Source of the DNA: Sphingomonas oligophenolica
Lineage (GTDB): Bacteria > Pseudomonadota > Alphaproteobacteria > Sphingomonadales > Sphingomonadaceae
DNA length: 64,000 bases
Assembly (NCBI RefSeq): GCF_006438955.1
Contig: NZ_RCZK01000007.1
Coordinates: 80,709 to 144,708, forward strand
Direction: 5' to 3'
The notes below the pieces were generated by a model that saw only the letters and a list, made by a program, of their open reading frames with translations, searched no databases and was not told where the DNA came from. This document shows positions 44,284 to 53,890 of this stretch, piece after piece. The number at the start of each line of letters is the position of its first letter. Position 1 is the stretch's first letter. A program made the position numbers and the translations under genes.

Positions 44284-46263
44284 ATGGCAGAAGACCTGTT
44301 CGCTAGCACTCCCTCCCCCGCCGTCGTCTATGATGCGTCCTCGATCGAGGTGCTCGAGGGGCTCGAGCCGGTCCGGCGTCGCCCCGGCATGTATGTCGGC
44401 GGCACTGACGAGCGCGCGTTGCACCATCTGGCCGCCGAAGTGCTCGACAACGCGATGGACGAAGCGGTCGCGGGGCATGCGACGCGGATCGAGGTGACGC
44501 TGGAACCGGGCAACCGGCTGACGATCGTCGACAATGGCCGCGGCATGCCGGTCGATCCGCACCCGAAGTTTCCCGACAAGTCGGCGCTCGAGGTGATTCT
44601 GTCGATGCTGCATTCGGGCGGCAAGTTCGCGGGCAAAGCCTATGCGACCAGCGGCGGGCTCCACGGCGTCGGGGTGTCGGTGGTCAACGCGCTGTCGAGC
44701 GACACCGTGATCGAGGTGGCGCGCGACCGGCAACTCTATCGCCAGCGGTTTTCCAAGGGGATCACGCTGGGGCCGTTGGAACAGCTGGGCGGAACACCCA
44801 ACCGGCGCGGCACCTCGGTCGCGTTCACCCCCGATACCGAGATTTTCGGCCCCGAACTCCATTTCAAACCGGCGCGGCTGTACAAGCTGGCGCGATCGAA
44901 GGCGTATCTGTTCGCTGGGGTAGAGATACGCTGGAAGTGCGCGCCCGAACTCGTCGCCGACGATACCCCCGCCGAGGCGGTGTTCCAGTTTCCCGGCGGG
45001 CTCGCCGATCACTTGAAGGAACAGGTCGGGCCACGCGAATGCGCGACCGCGGATTTCTTCGCGGGCAGCCAGGACTTCCCGGACGATCAGGGCAAGGTCG
45101 AATGGGCGGTAGCGTGGCCGCTGTGGAGCGACGGGTCGTACAGCTGGTATTGCAACACCATCCCGACCCCCGACGGCGGCACCCACGAACAGGGGCTGCG
45201 CACCGCGCTGACGCGGGGATTGCGGGCGTTCGGTGACCTGATCGGACAGAAGAAGGCAAAGGATCTGACCGCCGACGACGTGATGACCGGATCGGAGCTG
45301 ATGCTGTCGGTGTTCATCCGCGAGCCGCAATTCCAGAGCCAGACCAAGGATCGGCTGACCAGCCCCGAGGCCGCGGGGCTCGTCGAAAAAGCGGTGCGCG
45401 ACCATTTCGATCATTTCCTCAGCCACAACATGGATCGCGGCAAGGCGCTGCTCGGCTATGTCCTGGAACGAATGGACGACCGGCTGCGGCGCAAGCAGGA
45501 GCGCGACGTCAAGCGCAAGACCGCGACGTCGGCGCGGAAATTGCGGCTGCCGGGCAAGCTGACTGATTGTTCGGCGAACAGCCCCGAGGGGACCGAAATC
45601 TTCATCGTCGAGGGCGACAGCGCGGGTGGCAGCGCCAAGCAGGCGCGTGACCGCAAGACCCAGGCGATCCTGCCGATCCGCGGCAAGATATTGAACGTGG
45701 CGTCGGCGACGAGCGCCAAGATCTTCGCCAACCAGGAGATCGCGGATCTGATCCAGGCGCTGGGCTGCGGGACGCGCAAGGACTGCGAGCCCGATAACCT
45801 GCGCTACGAACGCATCGTCATCATGACCGACGCGGATGTCGATGGGGCGCATATCGCGACGCTGCTGATGACGTTCTTTTTCCAGGAAATGCCCGAGCTG
45901 GTGCGGCGGGGGCATTTATACCTTGCGCAGCCGCCGCTCTATCGGATCACGTCGGGGGCGAAATCACTCTATGCGATGGACGAGGTGGCGCGCGCCAAGA
46001 TCGAACAGGGTGTGTTCAAGGGCAAGAAGGTCGAGGTCGCGCGGTTCAAGGGGCTGGGCGAAATGAACCCGGGGCAGCTGCGCGAAACGACGATGGACCC
46101 CAAGACCCGCGCGATGATCCGGATCACGCTGCCGCAGGAATATGAGGAGAGGGCAGGGGTTAAGGATCTGGTCGACCGGCTGATGGGGACCAACCCCGCG
46201 CACCGGTTCGCGTTCATCCAGGAAAATGCTGCGCGGTTCGACGAGGAGGCGATCGACGCCTGA
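44284..46263 (+). CDS. parE: DNA topoisomerase IV subunit B
   Basis: A 659-residue type II topoisomerase B subunit with the GHKL ATPase (R-R-R-P-G-M-Y-V-G; E-V-L-D-N-A-M-D-E; V-D-N-G-R-G-M-P-V; G-G-L-H-G-V-G-V-S-V-V-N) and the toprim region (E-G-D-S-A-G-G-S-A-K-Q-A; M-T-D-A-D-V-D-G-A-H-I). It decatenates chromosomes with ParC. GyrB-specific inserts are absent and Q-T-K-D-R-L fits ParE. The partner parC is not in the window. No strong ribosome site is visible at the ATG. Confidence 0.93.
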   Translation: MAEDLFASTPSPAVVYDASSIEVLEGLEPVRRRPGMYVGGTDERALHHLAAEVLDNAMDEAVAGHATRIEVTLEPGNRLTIVDNGRGMPVDPHPKFPDKSALEVILSMLHSGGKFAGKAYATSGGLHGVGVSVVNALSSDTVIEVARDRQLYRQRFSKGITLGPLEQLGGTPNRRGTSVAFTPDTEIFGPELHFKPARLYKLARSKAYLFAGVEIRWKCAPELVADDTPAEAVFQFPGGLADHLKEQVGPRECATADFFAGSQDFPDDQGKVEWAVAWPLWSDGSYSWYCNTIPTPDGGTHEQGLRTALTRGLRAFGDLIGQKKAKDLTADDVMTGSELMLSVFIREPQFQSQTKDRLTSPEAAGLVEKAVRDHFDHFLSHNMDRGKALLGYVLERMDDRLRRKQERDVKRKTATSARKLRLPGKLTDCSANSPEGTEIFIVEGDSAGGSAKQARDRKTQAILPIRGKILNVASATSAKIFANQEIADLIQALGCGTRKDCEPDNLRYERIVIMTDADVDGAHIATLLMTFFFQEMPELVRRGHLYLAQPPLYRITSGAKSLYAMDEVARAKIEQGVFKGKKVEVARFKGLGEMNPGQLRETTMDPKTRAMIRITLPQEYEERAGVKDLVDRLMGTNPAHRFAFIQENAARFDEEAIDA

Positions 46264-46293
46264 CGCGCGTGCGTCATCCCCGCGAGCGGATCG

Positions 46294-46629
46294 TCAGAGG
46301 ATGTCGTGGACCGATTCGGGTGGGCGCGCGAGCCGGACGCCCTTGGTGGTCTCGACGAGTGGACGCTGGATCAGGATCGGGTCGCGGACCATCGCATCGA
46401 GCACCGCGTCGTCGTCGGCGTCGACCAGTGGCTTGGCCGCGTCCTCGCGGACGCGTAACCCATCGCGTGGCGTGATTCCGGCGCGGGTGTAGAGGCGCTT
46501 CAGATCATCGCGATCGAGCGGGGTCTTGAGATAGTCGACGATCGTGACCTCCACCCCCGCCGCTTCGAGCAGCGCGAGCGTCTGGCGCGATGTCGAACAG
46601 CGCGGGTTATGGTAGATCGTGGCCCTCAT
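46294..46629 (-). CDS. arsC: arsenate reductase (ArsC-like)
   Basis: A 111-residue ArsC/Spx-fold protein. The N-terminal [10 protein letters not shown] carries the reactive cysteine and arginine, and P-I-L-I-Q-R-P-L-V carries the second arginine used by glutaredoxin-linked arsenate reductases. It starts at 46629, overlapping the accC stop as ATGA; an in-frame start 33 bases upstream is not needed. No other ars gene is near, and the YffB-like relatives share the motif, so arsenate reduction is likely but not certain. Confidence 0.88.
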   Translation of the reverse strand: MRATIYHNPRCSTSRQTLALLEAAGVEVTIVDYLKTPLDRDDLKRLYTRAGITPRDGLRVREDAAKPLVDADDDAVLDAMVRDPILIQRPLVETTKGVRLARPPESVHDIL

Positions 46630-47978
46630 GCGTCCTGTTTCGCGAGCCATTGCTCGAGCCATTTGATCGTGTAGTCGCCCTGCTGGAATTCCGGGTCGTC
46701 GAGCAACGCCTGATGGAGCGGGATCGTCGTCACCGGCCCCTCGATCACGAATTCCTCGAGCGCGCGGCGCAGGCGGCGGAGCGCGCCGTTGCGGGTGGTG
46801 CCATAGACGATCAGCTTGGCGATCATGCTGTCGTAATAGGGCGGCACCTTATAGCCCGCGTAGAGCCCGCTATCGACGCGGACGTGCATCCCGCCGGGTG
46901 CGTGGAACATCGTCACGAGGCCGGGAGAGGGCGCGAAAGTGCGCGGGTGTTCGGCATTGATCCGGCATTCGATCGCGTGGCCTCGGAACTGGACGTCCTG
47001 CTGGCGGAGTGTCAGCGGATGGCCCTCGGCGATGCGGATCTGTTCGCGGACCAGATCGAGCCCGGTAATCATCTCGGTCACGGGATGTTCGACCTGGAGC
47101 CGGGTATTCATTTCGATGAAGTAGAAGTCTCCGTCTTCCCACAGGAATTCGATCGTCCCCGCGCCGCGATAGCCCATGTCCGCCATCGCCTTGGCGACGA
47201 TGCCGCCCATCCGATCGCGCTCTTCCGGCGTGATGACCGGCGAGGGCGCCTCTTCGAGCACCTTCTGGTGCCGGCGCTGGAGCGAACAGTCTCGTTCTCC
47301 GAGGTGAATCGCGTTGCCGTTGCCGTCGCCGAAGATCTGAAATTCGATGTGACGTGGATTGCCGAGATATTTTTCGAGATAGACGGTCGCATCGCCGAAT
47401 GCGGCCTTCGCCTCGGTCCCGGCCTGCTGCATCTGGGTTTCGAGCTCTTGGGGCGAATTCACGACCTTCATGCCGCGGCCGCCGCCGCCGCTCGCCGCCT
47501 TGATGATGACGGGATAGCCCGCCTTCTCGGCGATCGCCTTGGCTTCAACCACGTCGCTGACCGCGCCGTCGGAGCCGGGGACGAGCGGCAGGCCGAGCGC
47601 GCCCGCGGTGCGCTTCGCCTCGATCTTGTCGCCCATCGTGCGAATATGTTCGGGCTTGGGCCCGACGAAGATGATCCCGTGGAGCTCGACGATGTCCGCG
47701 AAACGAGCGTTCTCGCTGAGGAAGCCATAGCCGGGGTGGATCGCGTCGGCGCCCGAGATTTCCGCGGCGGAGATGATGTTGGGAATGTTGAGGTAGCTGT
47801 CGGCCGCGGCGGGTGGACCGATGCAGATCGCCTCGTCGGCGAGGCGGACGTGCATCGCATCGGCGTCGGCGGTCGAATGCACCGCGACGGTCTTGATCCC
47901 CATTTCGTGACACGCGCGGTGGATGCGCAGCGCGATCTCGCCGCGATTGGCGATGAGGAGTTTCTTGATCTCTGGCAT
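46626..47978 (-). CDS. accC: acetyl-CoA carboxylase, biotin carboxylase subunit
   Basis: A 450-residue biotin carboxylase, the first half-reaction of fatty-acid synthesis. [11 protein letters not shown], the ATP-binding stretch [26 protein letters not shown] and [11 protein letters not shown] are diagnostic. It is separated from accB by one base. The next gene downstream (arsC) overlaps it, which is an odd operon partner. Confidence 0.95.
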   Translation of the reverse strand: MPEIKKLLIANRGEIALRIHRACHEMGIKTVAVHSTADADAMHVRLADEAICIGPPAAADSYLNIPNIISAAEISGADAIHPGYGFLSENARFADIVELHGIIFVGPKPEHIRTMGDKIEAKRTAGALGLPLVPGSDGAVSDVVEAKAIAEKAGYPVIIKAASGGGGRGMKVVNSPQELETQMQQAGTEAKAAFGDATVYLEKYLGNPRHIEFQIFGDGNGNAIHLGERDCSLQRRHQKVLEEAPSPVITPEERDRMGGIVAKAMADMGYRGAGTIEFLWEDGDFYFIEMNTRLQVEHPVTEMITGLDLVREQIRIAEGHPLTLRQQDVQFRGHAIECRINAEHPRTFAPSPGLVTMFHAPGGMHVRVDSGLYAGYKVPPYYDSMIAKLIVYGTTRNGALRRLRRALEEFVIEGPVTTIPLHQALLDDPEFQQGDYTIKWLEQWLAKQDA

Positions 47979-47979
47979 G

Positions 47980-48489
47980 TTACTCGACGACGACGAGAGG
48001 CTGGTCGAATTCGACCGGCTGGCCGTTTTCGACGAGCACCGCGGTGATCGTGCCCGCCGACGGCGCGAGGATCGGATTCATGACCTTCATCGCCTCGACG
48101 ATCAGCAGCGTGTCGCCCGCCGCGATCCTCTTGCCGACCACCGAGAAAGGCGCAGCACCGGGTTCGCCGGCGAGATAGACGGTGCCGACCATCGGCGATT
48201 TCACCGCGTTCGCGCTGGCGGCGGGGGTGCTTGCGCCGGTGTCGGTCGCAGGACTCATCGCGGTCGCGAGCGGTGGCGTAGCCGACGGTACGGGGGGCGC
48301 GGGGGCATAGTGGACGGGCGCAGCGACCGGAGCGGCCTTGCGCGCGACGCGGATGCGGCGATCCCCGTGCTCCACCTCAATCTCGGTGAGGTTGGTCGCA
48401 TCGAGCATGTCGGCGAGCTGGCGGACCAGGTCGACATCGACCTGCATGGCGCCCCGGGCTTGATCGGAATTGGCGGATGGTTCGGTCAT
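47980..48489 (-). CDS. accB: acetyl-CoA carboxylase, biotin carboxyl carrier protein
   Basis: A 169-residue BCCP. The biotinyl lysine is K135 in E-A-M-K-V-M-N. The N-terminal helical region (10-55) and an Ala/Pro-rich linker (55-95) come before the biotinyl domain (96-169). The start is the ATG at 48489; M-T-E-P-S-A fits the family. It follows aroQ by 13 bases, so aroQ-accB-accC-arsC look like one transcript. Confidence 0.95.
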   Translation of the reverse strand: MTEPSANSDQARGAMQVDVDLVRQLADMLDATNLTEIEVEHGDRRIRVARKAAPVAAPVHYAPAPPVPSATPPLATAMSPATDTGASTPAASANAVKSPMVGTVYLAGEPGAAPFSVVGKRIAAGDTLLIVEAMKVMNPILAPSAGTITAVLVENGQPVEFDQPLVVVE

Positions 48490-48502
48490 GGCTGGCCTCC
48501 TG

Positions 48503-48937
48503 TCAGAACCGCGCGGCGGCTTCAAGCGCGAGGATGTACGACAGCGTGCCGAAGCCCGCGATCGTGCCCTTTGCCACCTGCCCGACGAGGCTGACGTGCC
48601 TGAACGATTCGCGGGTATGCGGGTTCGACAGATGGACCTCGATCACCGGGGTGACGATCCCTTTGATCGCATCGTGGAGCGCAACACTTGTGTGCGTGAA
48701 CGCGCCCGCATTGAGCAGCACCGCCTTCGCCTTGCGCGCCTGCGCTTCGTGGAGCCAATCGACCAGGTGTCCTTCATGATTCGACTGGCGCATGTCGATG
48801 TCGAGATCGAGCGTGCGGGCGCGGTCTTCGAGCTGGCCCGCGATGTCGTCGAGCGTGTCGGACCCGTAGATATCGGGCTCGCGGGTGCCGAGCAGGTTGA
48901 GGTTGGGGCCGTTGAGGACGAAGATTGTTGCGGTCAT
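48503..48937 (-). CDS. aroQ: type II 3-dehydroquinate dehydratase
   Basis: A 144-residue type II dehydroquinase of the shikimate pathway. [14 protein letters not shown] at the start, the catalytic Tyr/Arg loop in [18 protein letters not shown] and E-V-H-L-S-N are all present. Its gene commonly precedes accB in alphaproteobacteria. Upstream lies a palindromic repeat. Confidence 0.95.
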   Translation of the reverse strand: MTATIFVLNGPNLNLLGTREPDIYGSDTLDDIAGQLEDRARTLDLDIDMRQSNHEGHLVDWLHEAQARKAKAVLLNAGAFTHTSVALHDAIKGIVTPVIEVHLSNPHTRESFRHVSLVGQVAKGTIAGFGTLSYILALEAAARF

Positions 48938-48996
48938 CAGGCGGCTTTCGGTTGAACGCGCAGAGGCGCGAGCCTAGTTGGACGCTCCCTCTTAGC

Positions 48997-49082
48997 CCGT
49001 TCGCCCTGAGCTTGTCGAAGGGCGGTTCACCACGTGTCGGGCCGACGTGGTGTCGGGGCTTCGACAAGCTCAGCCCGAACGG
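48997..49082. repeat. palindromic TTCGACAAGCTCAG-family repeat, copy 1
   Basis: The left arm (48997-49020) and right arm (49059-49082) pair in inverted orientation with two mismatches over 24 bases; the core is TTCGACAAGCTCAG. The 38-base centre contains its own CACGT/ACGTG palindrome. The left arm is identical over 24 bases to the right arm of the copy at 54568-54633 in reverse complement. It lies between aroQ and thiSG, which diverge, so it is not simply a terminator. Confidence 0.8.
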
Positions 49083-49111
49083 AAGGGTGAGGATTTCCTC
49101 ACGATGCGCGC

Positions 49112-50119
49112 ATGCCCCATAGCGACGGAACGGTGTCGATCACGGTCAACGGCGAGCACAAGCGAGTCGTGGCGGGGCTGAGCATCGCCGACCTGGCCGC
49201 CGAACTGGGGCTGATCCCCGACAAGGTCGCGGTGGAACGGAACCTGGAGATCGTGCCGCGATCGACGCTGGCGGACGTGTGCGTCGAGGATGGCGATGAT
49301 CTGGAGATCGTGACTTTTGTGGGGGGTGGCGACCACGCCCAACCCATCGATACCGATAGCTGGACGGTCGCGGGGCAGACGTTCGGGTCGCGGCTGATCG
49401 TCGGCACCGGCAAATACAAGGATTTCGCGCAGAACGCCGCCGCGCTCGCCGCGAGCGGGGCGGAGATCGTCACCGTCGCAGTGCGGCGCGTGAACATTTC
49501 CGATCGCAACCAGCCGGTGTTGATGGACTATATCGATCCCAAGAAAGTGACCTATCTGCCCAACACCGCGGGTTGTTTCACCGCCGAGGATGCGATCCGC
49601 ACGCTGCGGCTGGCGCGCGAGGCGGGGGGTTGGGAGCTGGTGAAGCTCGAGGTGCTCGGCGAGGCGAAGACGCTGTACCCCGACATGGTCGAAACGCTGC
49701 GCGCGACAGAGATCCTGGCCAACGAAGGCTTCAAGCCGATGGTCTATTGCGTCGACGATCCGATCGCGGCGAAGCGGCTGGAGAATGTCGGTGCGGTCGC
49801 GATCATGCCGCTGGGCGCGCCGATCGGATCGGGGCTCGGCATCCAGAATCGGGTGACGATCCGGTTGATCGTCGAGGGTGCCAGCGTGCCGGTGCTGGTC
49901 GATGCGGGCGTCGGCAGCGCGTCGGACGCGGCGGTGGCGATGGAGCTCGGTTGCGACGGCGTACTGATGAACACCGCGATCGCGGAGGCGAAGGACCCGG
50001 TGATGATGGCGCGCGCGATGAAGGCCGCGGTCGAGGCCGGGCGGCTGTCGTATCGCGCGGGGCGGATGGGGCGGCGGCTGTACGCCGATCCCTCGAGCCC
50101 GCTTGCCGGGTTGATCTGA
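49112..50119 (+). CDS. thiS-thiG: fused ThiS-ThiG: sulfur carrier plus thiazole synthase
   Basis: A 335-residue fusion. Residues 7-73 form ThiS (I-T-V-N-G-E; L-x-x-L-x-x-E-L-G; V-A-V-E-R-N; F-V-G-G-G), and residues from about 84 form ThiG ([31 protein letters not shown] with the Schiff-base Lys; the phosphate loop P-L-G-A-P-I-G-S-G). ThiS normally ends in a free Gly-Gly used for thiocarboxylation, but here it continues into D-H-A-Q-P-I. Such fusions are annotated in relatives. No TPP riboswitch is seen upstream. Its stop overlaps the next ATG. Confidence 0.93.
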   Translation: MPHSDGTVSITVNGEHKRVVAGLSIADLAAELGLIPDKVAVERNLEIVPRSTLADVCVEDGDDLEIVTFVGGGDHAQPIDTDSWTVAGQTFGSRLIVGTGKYKDFAQNAAALAASGAEIVTVAVRRVNISDRNQPVLMDYIDPKKVTYLPNTAGCFTAEDAIRTLRLAREAGGWELVKLEVLGEAKTLYPDMVETLRATEILANEGFKPMVYCVDDPIAAKRLENVGAVAIMPLGAPIGSGLGIQNRVTIRLIVEGASVPVLVDAGVGSASDAAVAMELGCDGVLMNTAIAEAKDPVMMARAMKAAVEAGRLSYRAGRMGRRLYADPSSPLAGLI

Positions 50120-50883
50120 TGCGGGGGTGCTGGCTGGCTATCGCGATCCTGCTGACGGGGTGCGGGATCCAGCAGGCTCCCGACGACGCGACCCGGACCG
50201 CCGCGTCGAACAAGACGATCGTCGAGCCGGTGACACTGAAGGCGGCGGACGGGATCACGGTCTATGGTCGCTATTATCGCGTGGCCCGGCCGAAGGCGAT
50301 GATCCTGCTGTTCCACCAGGCGGGGTCGAGCATGGATGAATATGCGACGATCGCGCCGAAGCTAGCGGCGATGGGGTATAGCGCGCTCGCGATCGACCAG
50401 CGATCGGGGGGCACGATGTTCGGCCCCAACCGCACCGCCGCCGTGCTGTCGCGCGACCCGGGCTATGCGGCGGTGCAGAAGGACATGCAGGCGGCGGTCG
50501 ACTGGGCATCGATGCAGGATGTGCCGATCGTGCTGTGGGGCAGCAGCTATTCGGCGGCGCTCGCGTTTCCGGTCGCGGCGGCCAATCCCCGGCGGATCAA
50601 GGCGATGCTCGCGTTTTCGCCGGGCGAGTATCTCGACGACAAGGGCGCGGTGGCGCGCGCCGCCGCAAGCCTCACCATGCCGGTGTTCGTGGCCGTCGCG
50701 AATGGGGGTGCGGAGGCGCCGGCGGCCAAGCCGATCGTCGCGGCGCTGACCGGCGATAAGACCTTCTATATCCCCGCGAGCGGGGTCCATGGATCGTCGA
50801 CGCTGATTGCGGCGAGGAACCCGGCGGGGGCGGCAGTAAACTGGCGGGCGGTGGTGGGGTTTCTGCGCCGAACCGTTGGCTGA
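50119..50883 (+). CDS. lipoprotein alpha/beta hydrolase
   Basis: A 254-residue hydrolase. Residues 1-15 are a lipoprotein signal with lipobox L-T-G-C (C15), so it is anchored at the membrane. The oxyanion stretch is L-L-F-H-Q-A-G-S-S, and the nucleophile elbow is W-G-S-S-Y-S-A-A; the histidine is probably in G-V-H-G-S-S. A dienelactone-hydrolase-like activity is possible. It is coupled to thiSG (TGATG), without a known link to thiamine. Confidence 0.85.
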   Translation: MRGCWLAIAILLTGCGIQQAPDDATRTAASNKTIVEPVTLKAADGITVYGRYYRVARPKAMILLFHQAGSSMDEYATIAPKLAAMGYSALAIDQRSGGTMFGPNRTAAVLSRDPGYAAVQKDMQAAVDWASMQDVPIVLWGSSYSAALAFPVAAANPRRIKAMLAFSPGEYLDDKGAVARAAASLTMPVFVAVANGGAEAPAAKPIVAALTGDKTFYIPASGVHGSSTLIAARNPAGAAVNWRAVVGFLRRTVG

Positions 50884-50888
50884 CGCGC

Positions 50889-50913
50889 GGAACCCGAACC
50901 GCAAACAATCGTT
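50889..50913 (+). promoter_or_regulatory. EcfG-type general stress promoter of csbD
   Basis: GGAAC at 50889-50893, 16 bases, then CGTT at 50910-50913: an exact match to the alphaproteobacterial EcfG consensus (GGAAC-N16/17-CGTT). It is 60 bases before the csbD ATG and within the gap after the hydrolase gene. CsbD proteins belong to stress regulons, which agrees with the match. Confidence 0.75.
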
Positions 50914-50973
50914 CTCTTATCGTGACTTCCAGATGCCGACGGCGGTGTCGCACAAGAGATGAGGGAGCCTGAC

Positions 50974-51144
50974 ATGGGCGAGCTAACCGACAAGATCAAA
51001 GGCAATGCCAACGAAGCGATCGGCAAGGTCAAGCAGCAGAGCGACAACCCCGATACCCAGGCCGAAGGTGCCGCCCAGGAGACCAAGGGCAAGGCACAAG
51101 AGGCCGTGGGCAAGGTCAAGGGCGCGCTCGGCGACGACATCTAA
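50974..51144 (+). CDS. CsbD-family stress protein
   Basis: A 56-residue hydrophilic helical protein. K-I-K-G-N-A-N-E-A-I-G-K-V-K and the second K-G-K-A-Q-E-A-V-G-K-V-K-G form the CsbD repeat. GAGGGAG precedes the ATG at 50974. It is transcribed alone from the EcfG promoter to a terminator right after it. The molecular role of CsbD is unknown; it accumulates under stress. Confidence 0.9.
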   Translation: MGELTDKIKGNANEAIGKVKQQSDNPDTQAEGAAQETKGKAQEAVGKVKGALGDDI

Positions 51145-51167
51145 GCGCTTGCGCTGAACGAAATGGG

Positions 51168-51195
51168 CCGCCTCGGAAAACCGGGGCGGTTTTTT
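51168..51195 (+). terminator. rho-independent terminator of csbD
   Basis: CCGCCTCGG, loop AAAA, CCGGGGCGG, then TTTTTT. The stem has eight pairs and one G-T pair, followed by a run of six T. It lies between the csbD and TPP-enzyme gene ends, on the csbD strand. Confidence 0.85.
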
Positions 51196-51199
51196 CGTG

Positions 51200-52846
51200 T
51201 CAGCCGGGCTGGAGCGCGCTCAGCGTCGTTCCCGCGGTGATCACTTCGATGTCGGTCTTGAGGTGGAGCAGACGAACCCCCGACTGTGCGGTCGCTCGGG
51301 CGAGGGCGGGGGCGAAGTCTTCGGTTCGTTCGACCGTCTCCGCCCAGCAGCCATAGGCGCGGGCGAGTGCGGCGAAATCGGGGTTGGCGAGGCGGGTGGC
51401 GATCGGGCGACCGGGGAATTCGCGCGCCTGATGCATGCGGATCGTGCCGTAGGTGCTGTTGTCGATGACGAGCACGAGCATATCGGCGCCGTGCTGGACC
51501 GCGGTGGCGAGTTCCTGGCCGTTCATCAGGAAACAGCCGTCGCCCGCGAGCGCGACGACGCTGCGCCCCGGATGGCGCAAGCTCGCAGCGACCGCGGCGG
51601 GGACGCCATAGCCCATCGCGCCCGCGGTCGGCGCGAGTTGGCAGCCCGGCCCGGCGTAGCGCCAGTAGCGGTGCCACCAGCCCGAGTAGTTGCCCGCGCC
51701 GTTGCAGATGATCGTGTCGGCGGGGAGCGTGTCGCGCATCGTGGCGACGCAAGGGCCGAGGTCCATCGCGATGTTTGCCCTTGGGGCGGGCGTGGACCAA
51801 GCGAGGTACTCGGCGTGGGCTTCGGCGCCCGATTCGAACGGCGCGCAATCGATCGACAGCAGGGCGTCGCCGAATTCAGCCATCCCTGCGCAGATCGCGA
51901 GATCGGCGCGATAGGTGCGGCCAAGTTCATCGGGGTCGGGATGGACGTGGACCAGCTGCTGGCCGGGATGATCGGGGGTGACGAGCGCATAGCCGTCGGT
52001 GGTTGCCTCCCCCAGCCGCGCACCGACGACGATCAACAGATCGGCCGCCTTGATCCGGGCGACGAGCTTGGGATTGGGACCGTAACCGAGATTGCCCGCC
52101 CAGACCGGGGATTCGTTGGGGATTGCATCCTGCCGCCGGAATGCGGAGGCGATGGGGACGCCGCTGCGTTCCCCCCAGGCGGCGAGGTTGCGCGCGGCGC
52201 CGTCGTCCCAGCCCGCGCCGCCGACGATCAGCATAGGACGTTCCGCGGCGCCGATCGCGCCCGCGAGGGTGGCCGCCACGACCGGATCGCACGCCTGGAC
52301 CGCCCGCTCGATCCGTGGCCGATCCACCGCCTCGACCACGTCGAGCAGCATATCCTCGGGCAGCGCGAGCACGACCGGTCCGGGCCGCCCGTTCATCGCG
52401 GTGGCGTAGGCGCGGGCGACATATTCGGGGATGCGGCGCGCGTCGTCGATCTTCGCGGCCCATTTGGCGATCGGCGCAAACATCGCGGGAAAATCGATTT
52501 CCTGGAATGCTTCGCGATCCTTCGTGCCGCGGTCGACGTCGCCGATGAAGAGGATCATCGGCTGGCTGTCCTGCATCGCGACATGGACCCCGATGCTGGC
52601 GTTGGTCGCGCCGGGGCCGCGGGTGACGAAGGCGATCCCGGGGCGGTGGGTCAGCGTGCCGTCGGCGCACGCCATGAACGCGACCCCGCCCTCCTGTCGG
52701 CACGTCACCACGTCGATCGCGGGCGTGTCGTGGAGCGCGTCGAGGACGGCGAGGAAGCTTTCGCCGGGGACGGTGAAGATGCGGTCGCAGCCTTGGGCGA
52801 CGAGGTTGTCGACGAGGATGCGGCCGCCAGTGCGCTGATTGGTCAT
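51200..52846 (-). CDS. thiamine-pyrophosphate enzyme, acetolactate-synthase-like
   Basis: A 548-residue TPP-binding enzyme of the decarboxylase/acetolactate synthase superfamily. The N-terminal catalytic glutamate is in F-T-V-P-G-E-S-F; R-G-P-G-A-T-N and F-Q-E-I-D-F lie in the first domain; the TPP motif G-D-G-C-F-L-M-N-G-Q-E-L-A-T-A (Mg site) is in the third. It is not the main ilvB (no neighbour ilvN). The substrate is unknown; benzoylformate, oxalyl-CoA and sulfopyruvate decarboxylase relatives are possible. The ATG at 52846 starts M-T-N-Q-R-T-G-G. Confidence 0.87.
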   Translation of the reverse strand: MTNQRTGGRILVDNLVAQGCDRIFTVPGESFLAVLDALHDTPAIDVVTCRQEGGVAFMACADGTLTHRPGIAFVTRGPGATNASIGVHVAMQDSQPMILFIGDVDRGTKDREAFQEIDFPAMFAPIAKWAAKIDDARRIPEYVARAYATAMNGRPGPVVLALPEDMLLDVVEAVDRPRIERAVQACDPVVAATLAGAIGAAERPMLIVGGAGWDDGAARNLAAWGERSGVPIASAFRRQDAIPNESPVWAGNLGYGPNPKLVARIKAADLLIVVGARLGEATTDGYALVTPDHPGQQLVHVHPDPDELGRTYRADLAICAGMAEFGDALLSIDCAPFESGAEAHAEYLAWSTPAPRANIAMDLGPCVATMRDTLPADTIICNGAGNYSGWWHRYWRYAGPGCQLAPTAGAMGYGVPAAVAASLRHPGRSVVALAGDGCFLMNGQELATAVQHGADMLVLVIDNSTYGTIRMHQAREFPGRPIATRLANPDFAALARAYGCWAETVERTEDFAPALARATAQSGVRLLHLKTDIEVITAGTTLSALQPG

Positions 52847-52860
52847 GATGCGCCTTGTGC

Positions 52861-52933
52861 CGTTCGTTTCGAGCGAAGTCGAGAAACGGGGTTGCATATG
52901 GGGGGTGTTTCTCGACTACGTTCGCAACGAACG
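52861..52933. repeat. palindromic repeat between divergent genes
   Basis: Arms at 52861-52887 and 52907-52933 pair with three mismatches over 27 bases; the left arm core is CGAAGTCGAGAAAC, the right one GTTTCTCGAC. They flank 19 bases containing GCATATG. Both the TPP enzyme and the SMP-30 gene begin outward from it, so any promoter of either must overlap it. Confidence 0.75.
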
Positions 52934-52969
52934 GAGGTGGGATGAGCCCATCCGACCTAGGAGATGATG

Positions 52970-53890
52970 ATGGCTAATTTCGAGACCGTCGCCGATGGCC
53001 TACGCTTTCCCGAGGGGCCGGTGTGGATGTCCGATGGCAGCATCATCCTGGTCGAGATCGCCGACGGGAAGATCACGCGGGTTCGCCCCGATGGATCGAA
53101 GGAGACCGTCGCGACGCCGGGCGGCGGCCCCAACGGGCTCGCGATCGGGCCGGACGGCAAGCTGTATTGCTGCAACAACGGCGGGTTCGAGTATCTCGAA
53201 TCGAACGGGATGCTCGCGCCGCATGGGATCGCGAAGGATTATTCGGGCGGGCGGATCGAGCGGATCGACCTCGATACCGGCGCGGTCGAGGTGCTCTACA
53301 AATCGGGCGATCACGGCTGCGTGCTGCGCGGGCCGAACGACATCGTGTTCGACGCGCATGGCGGGTTCTGGTTCACCGATCACGGCAAGGTCGATTACGC
53401 CAAGCGCTGCCACGACATCGTCGGTATCTTTTACGCGAGAGCGGACGGCAGCTTCATCGAGGAAGTGATTTTCCCGAGTAACAACCCCAATGGCATCGGC
53501 CTCTCGCCCGACGGCAAGAGCCTGTATGCGGCGGAAACCTACACCTGCCGGCTGATGAAGTTCACCGTGACCGCGCCGGGCAAGGTCGCCCCCGACGCGG
53601 GGCCGGGCGGGCCGGGGATTCCGCTCTATCGCCCTGCGGGGTACAAATTCTTCGATTCGCTGGGGATGGAGGCGGGGGGCAACATTTGCGTCGCCACGAT
53701 CGGCGAATGCGGGATCAGCGTGATTTCGCCCACCGGAGAGCTGGTCGAATTCGTCGCGACCGATGACATCTTCACCACCAACATCTGCTGGGGCGGTGAG
53801 GACATGATGGACGCGTATATCACTTGTTCGGGCACTGGGCGGCTGGTGAAGACCCGCTGGGCGCGCCCCGGGCTGAAGCTCGCGCATTGA
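52970..53890 (+). CDS. SMP-30/gluconolactonase-like protein
   Basis: A 306-residue six-bladed beta-propeller lactonase-type protein. E-G-P-V-W at 16-20 supplies the first metal glutamate, A-I-G-P-D-G-K-L-Y-C-C-N-N and G-P-N-D-I-V-F-D-A-H-G-G-F-W-F-T-D lie in the middle, and N-G-I-G-L-S-P-D-G-K-S-L-Y gives the catalytic Asn/Asp pair. It may open sugar lactones. AGGAG is placed six bases before the third of three in-frame ATGs (52964, 52967, 52970), so I use 52970. Confidence 0.88.
   Translation: MANFETVADGLRFPEGPVWMSDGSIILVEIADGKITRVRPDGSKETVATPGGGPNGLAIGPDGKLYCCNNGGFEYLESNGMLAPHGIAKDYSGGRIERIDLDTGAVEVLYKSGDHGCVLRGPNDIVFDAHGGFWFTDHGKVDYAKRCHDIVGIFYARADGSFIEEVIFPSNNPNGIGLSPDGKSLYAAETYTCRLMKFTVTAPGKVAPDAGPGGPGIPLYRPAGYKFFDSLGMEAGGNICVATIGECGISVISPTGELVEFVATDDIFTTNICWGGEDMMDAYITCSGTGRLVKTRWARPGLKLAH

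Noticed and set aside
48938..49111. A TPP riboswitch before thiS-thiG
   Set aside because: The CTGAG in the region belongs to the palindromic repeat, and the conserved thi-box sequences are missing.
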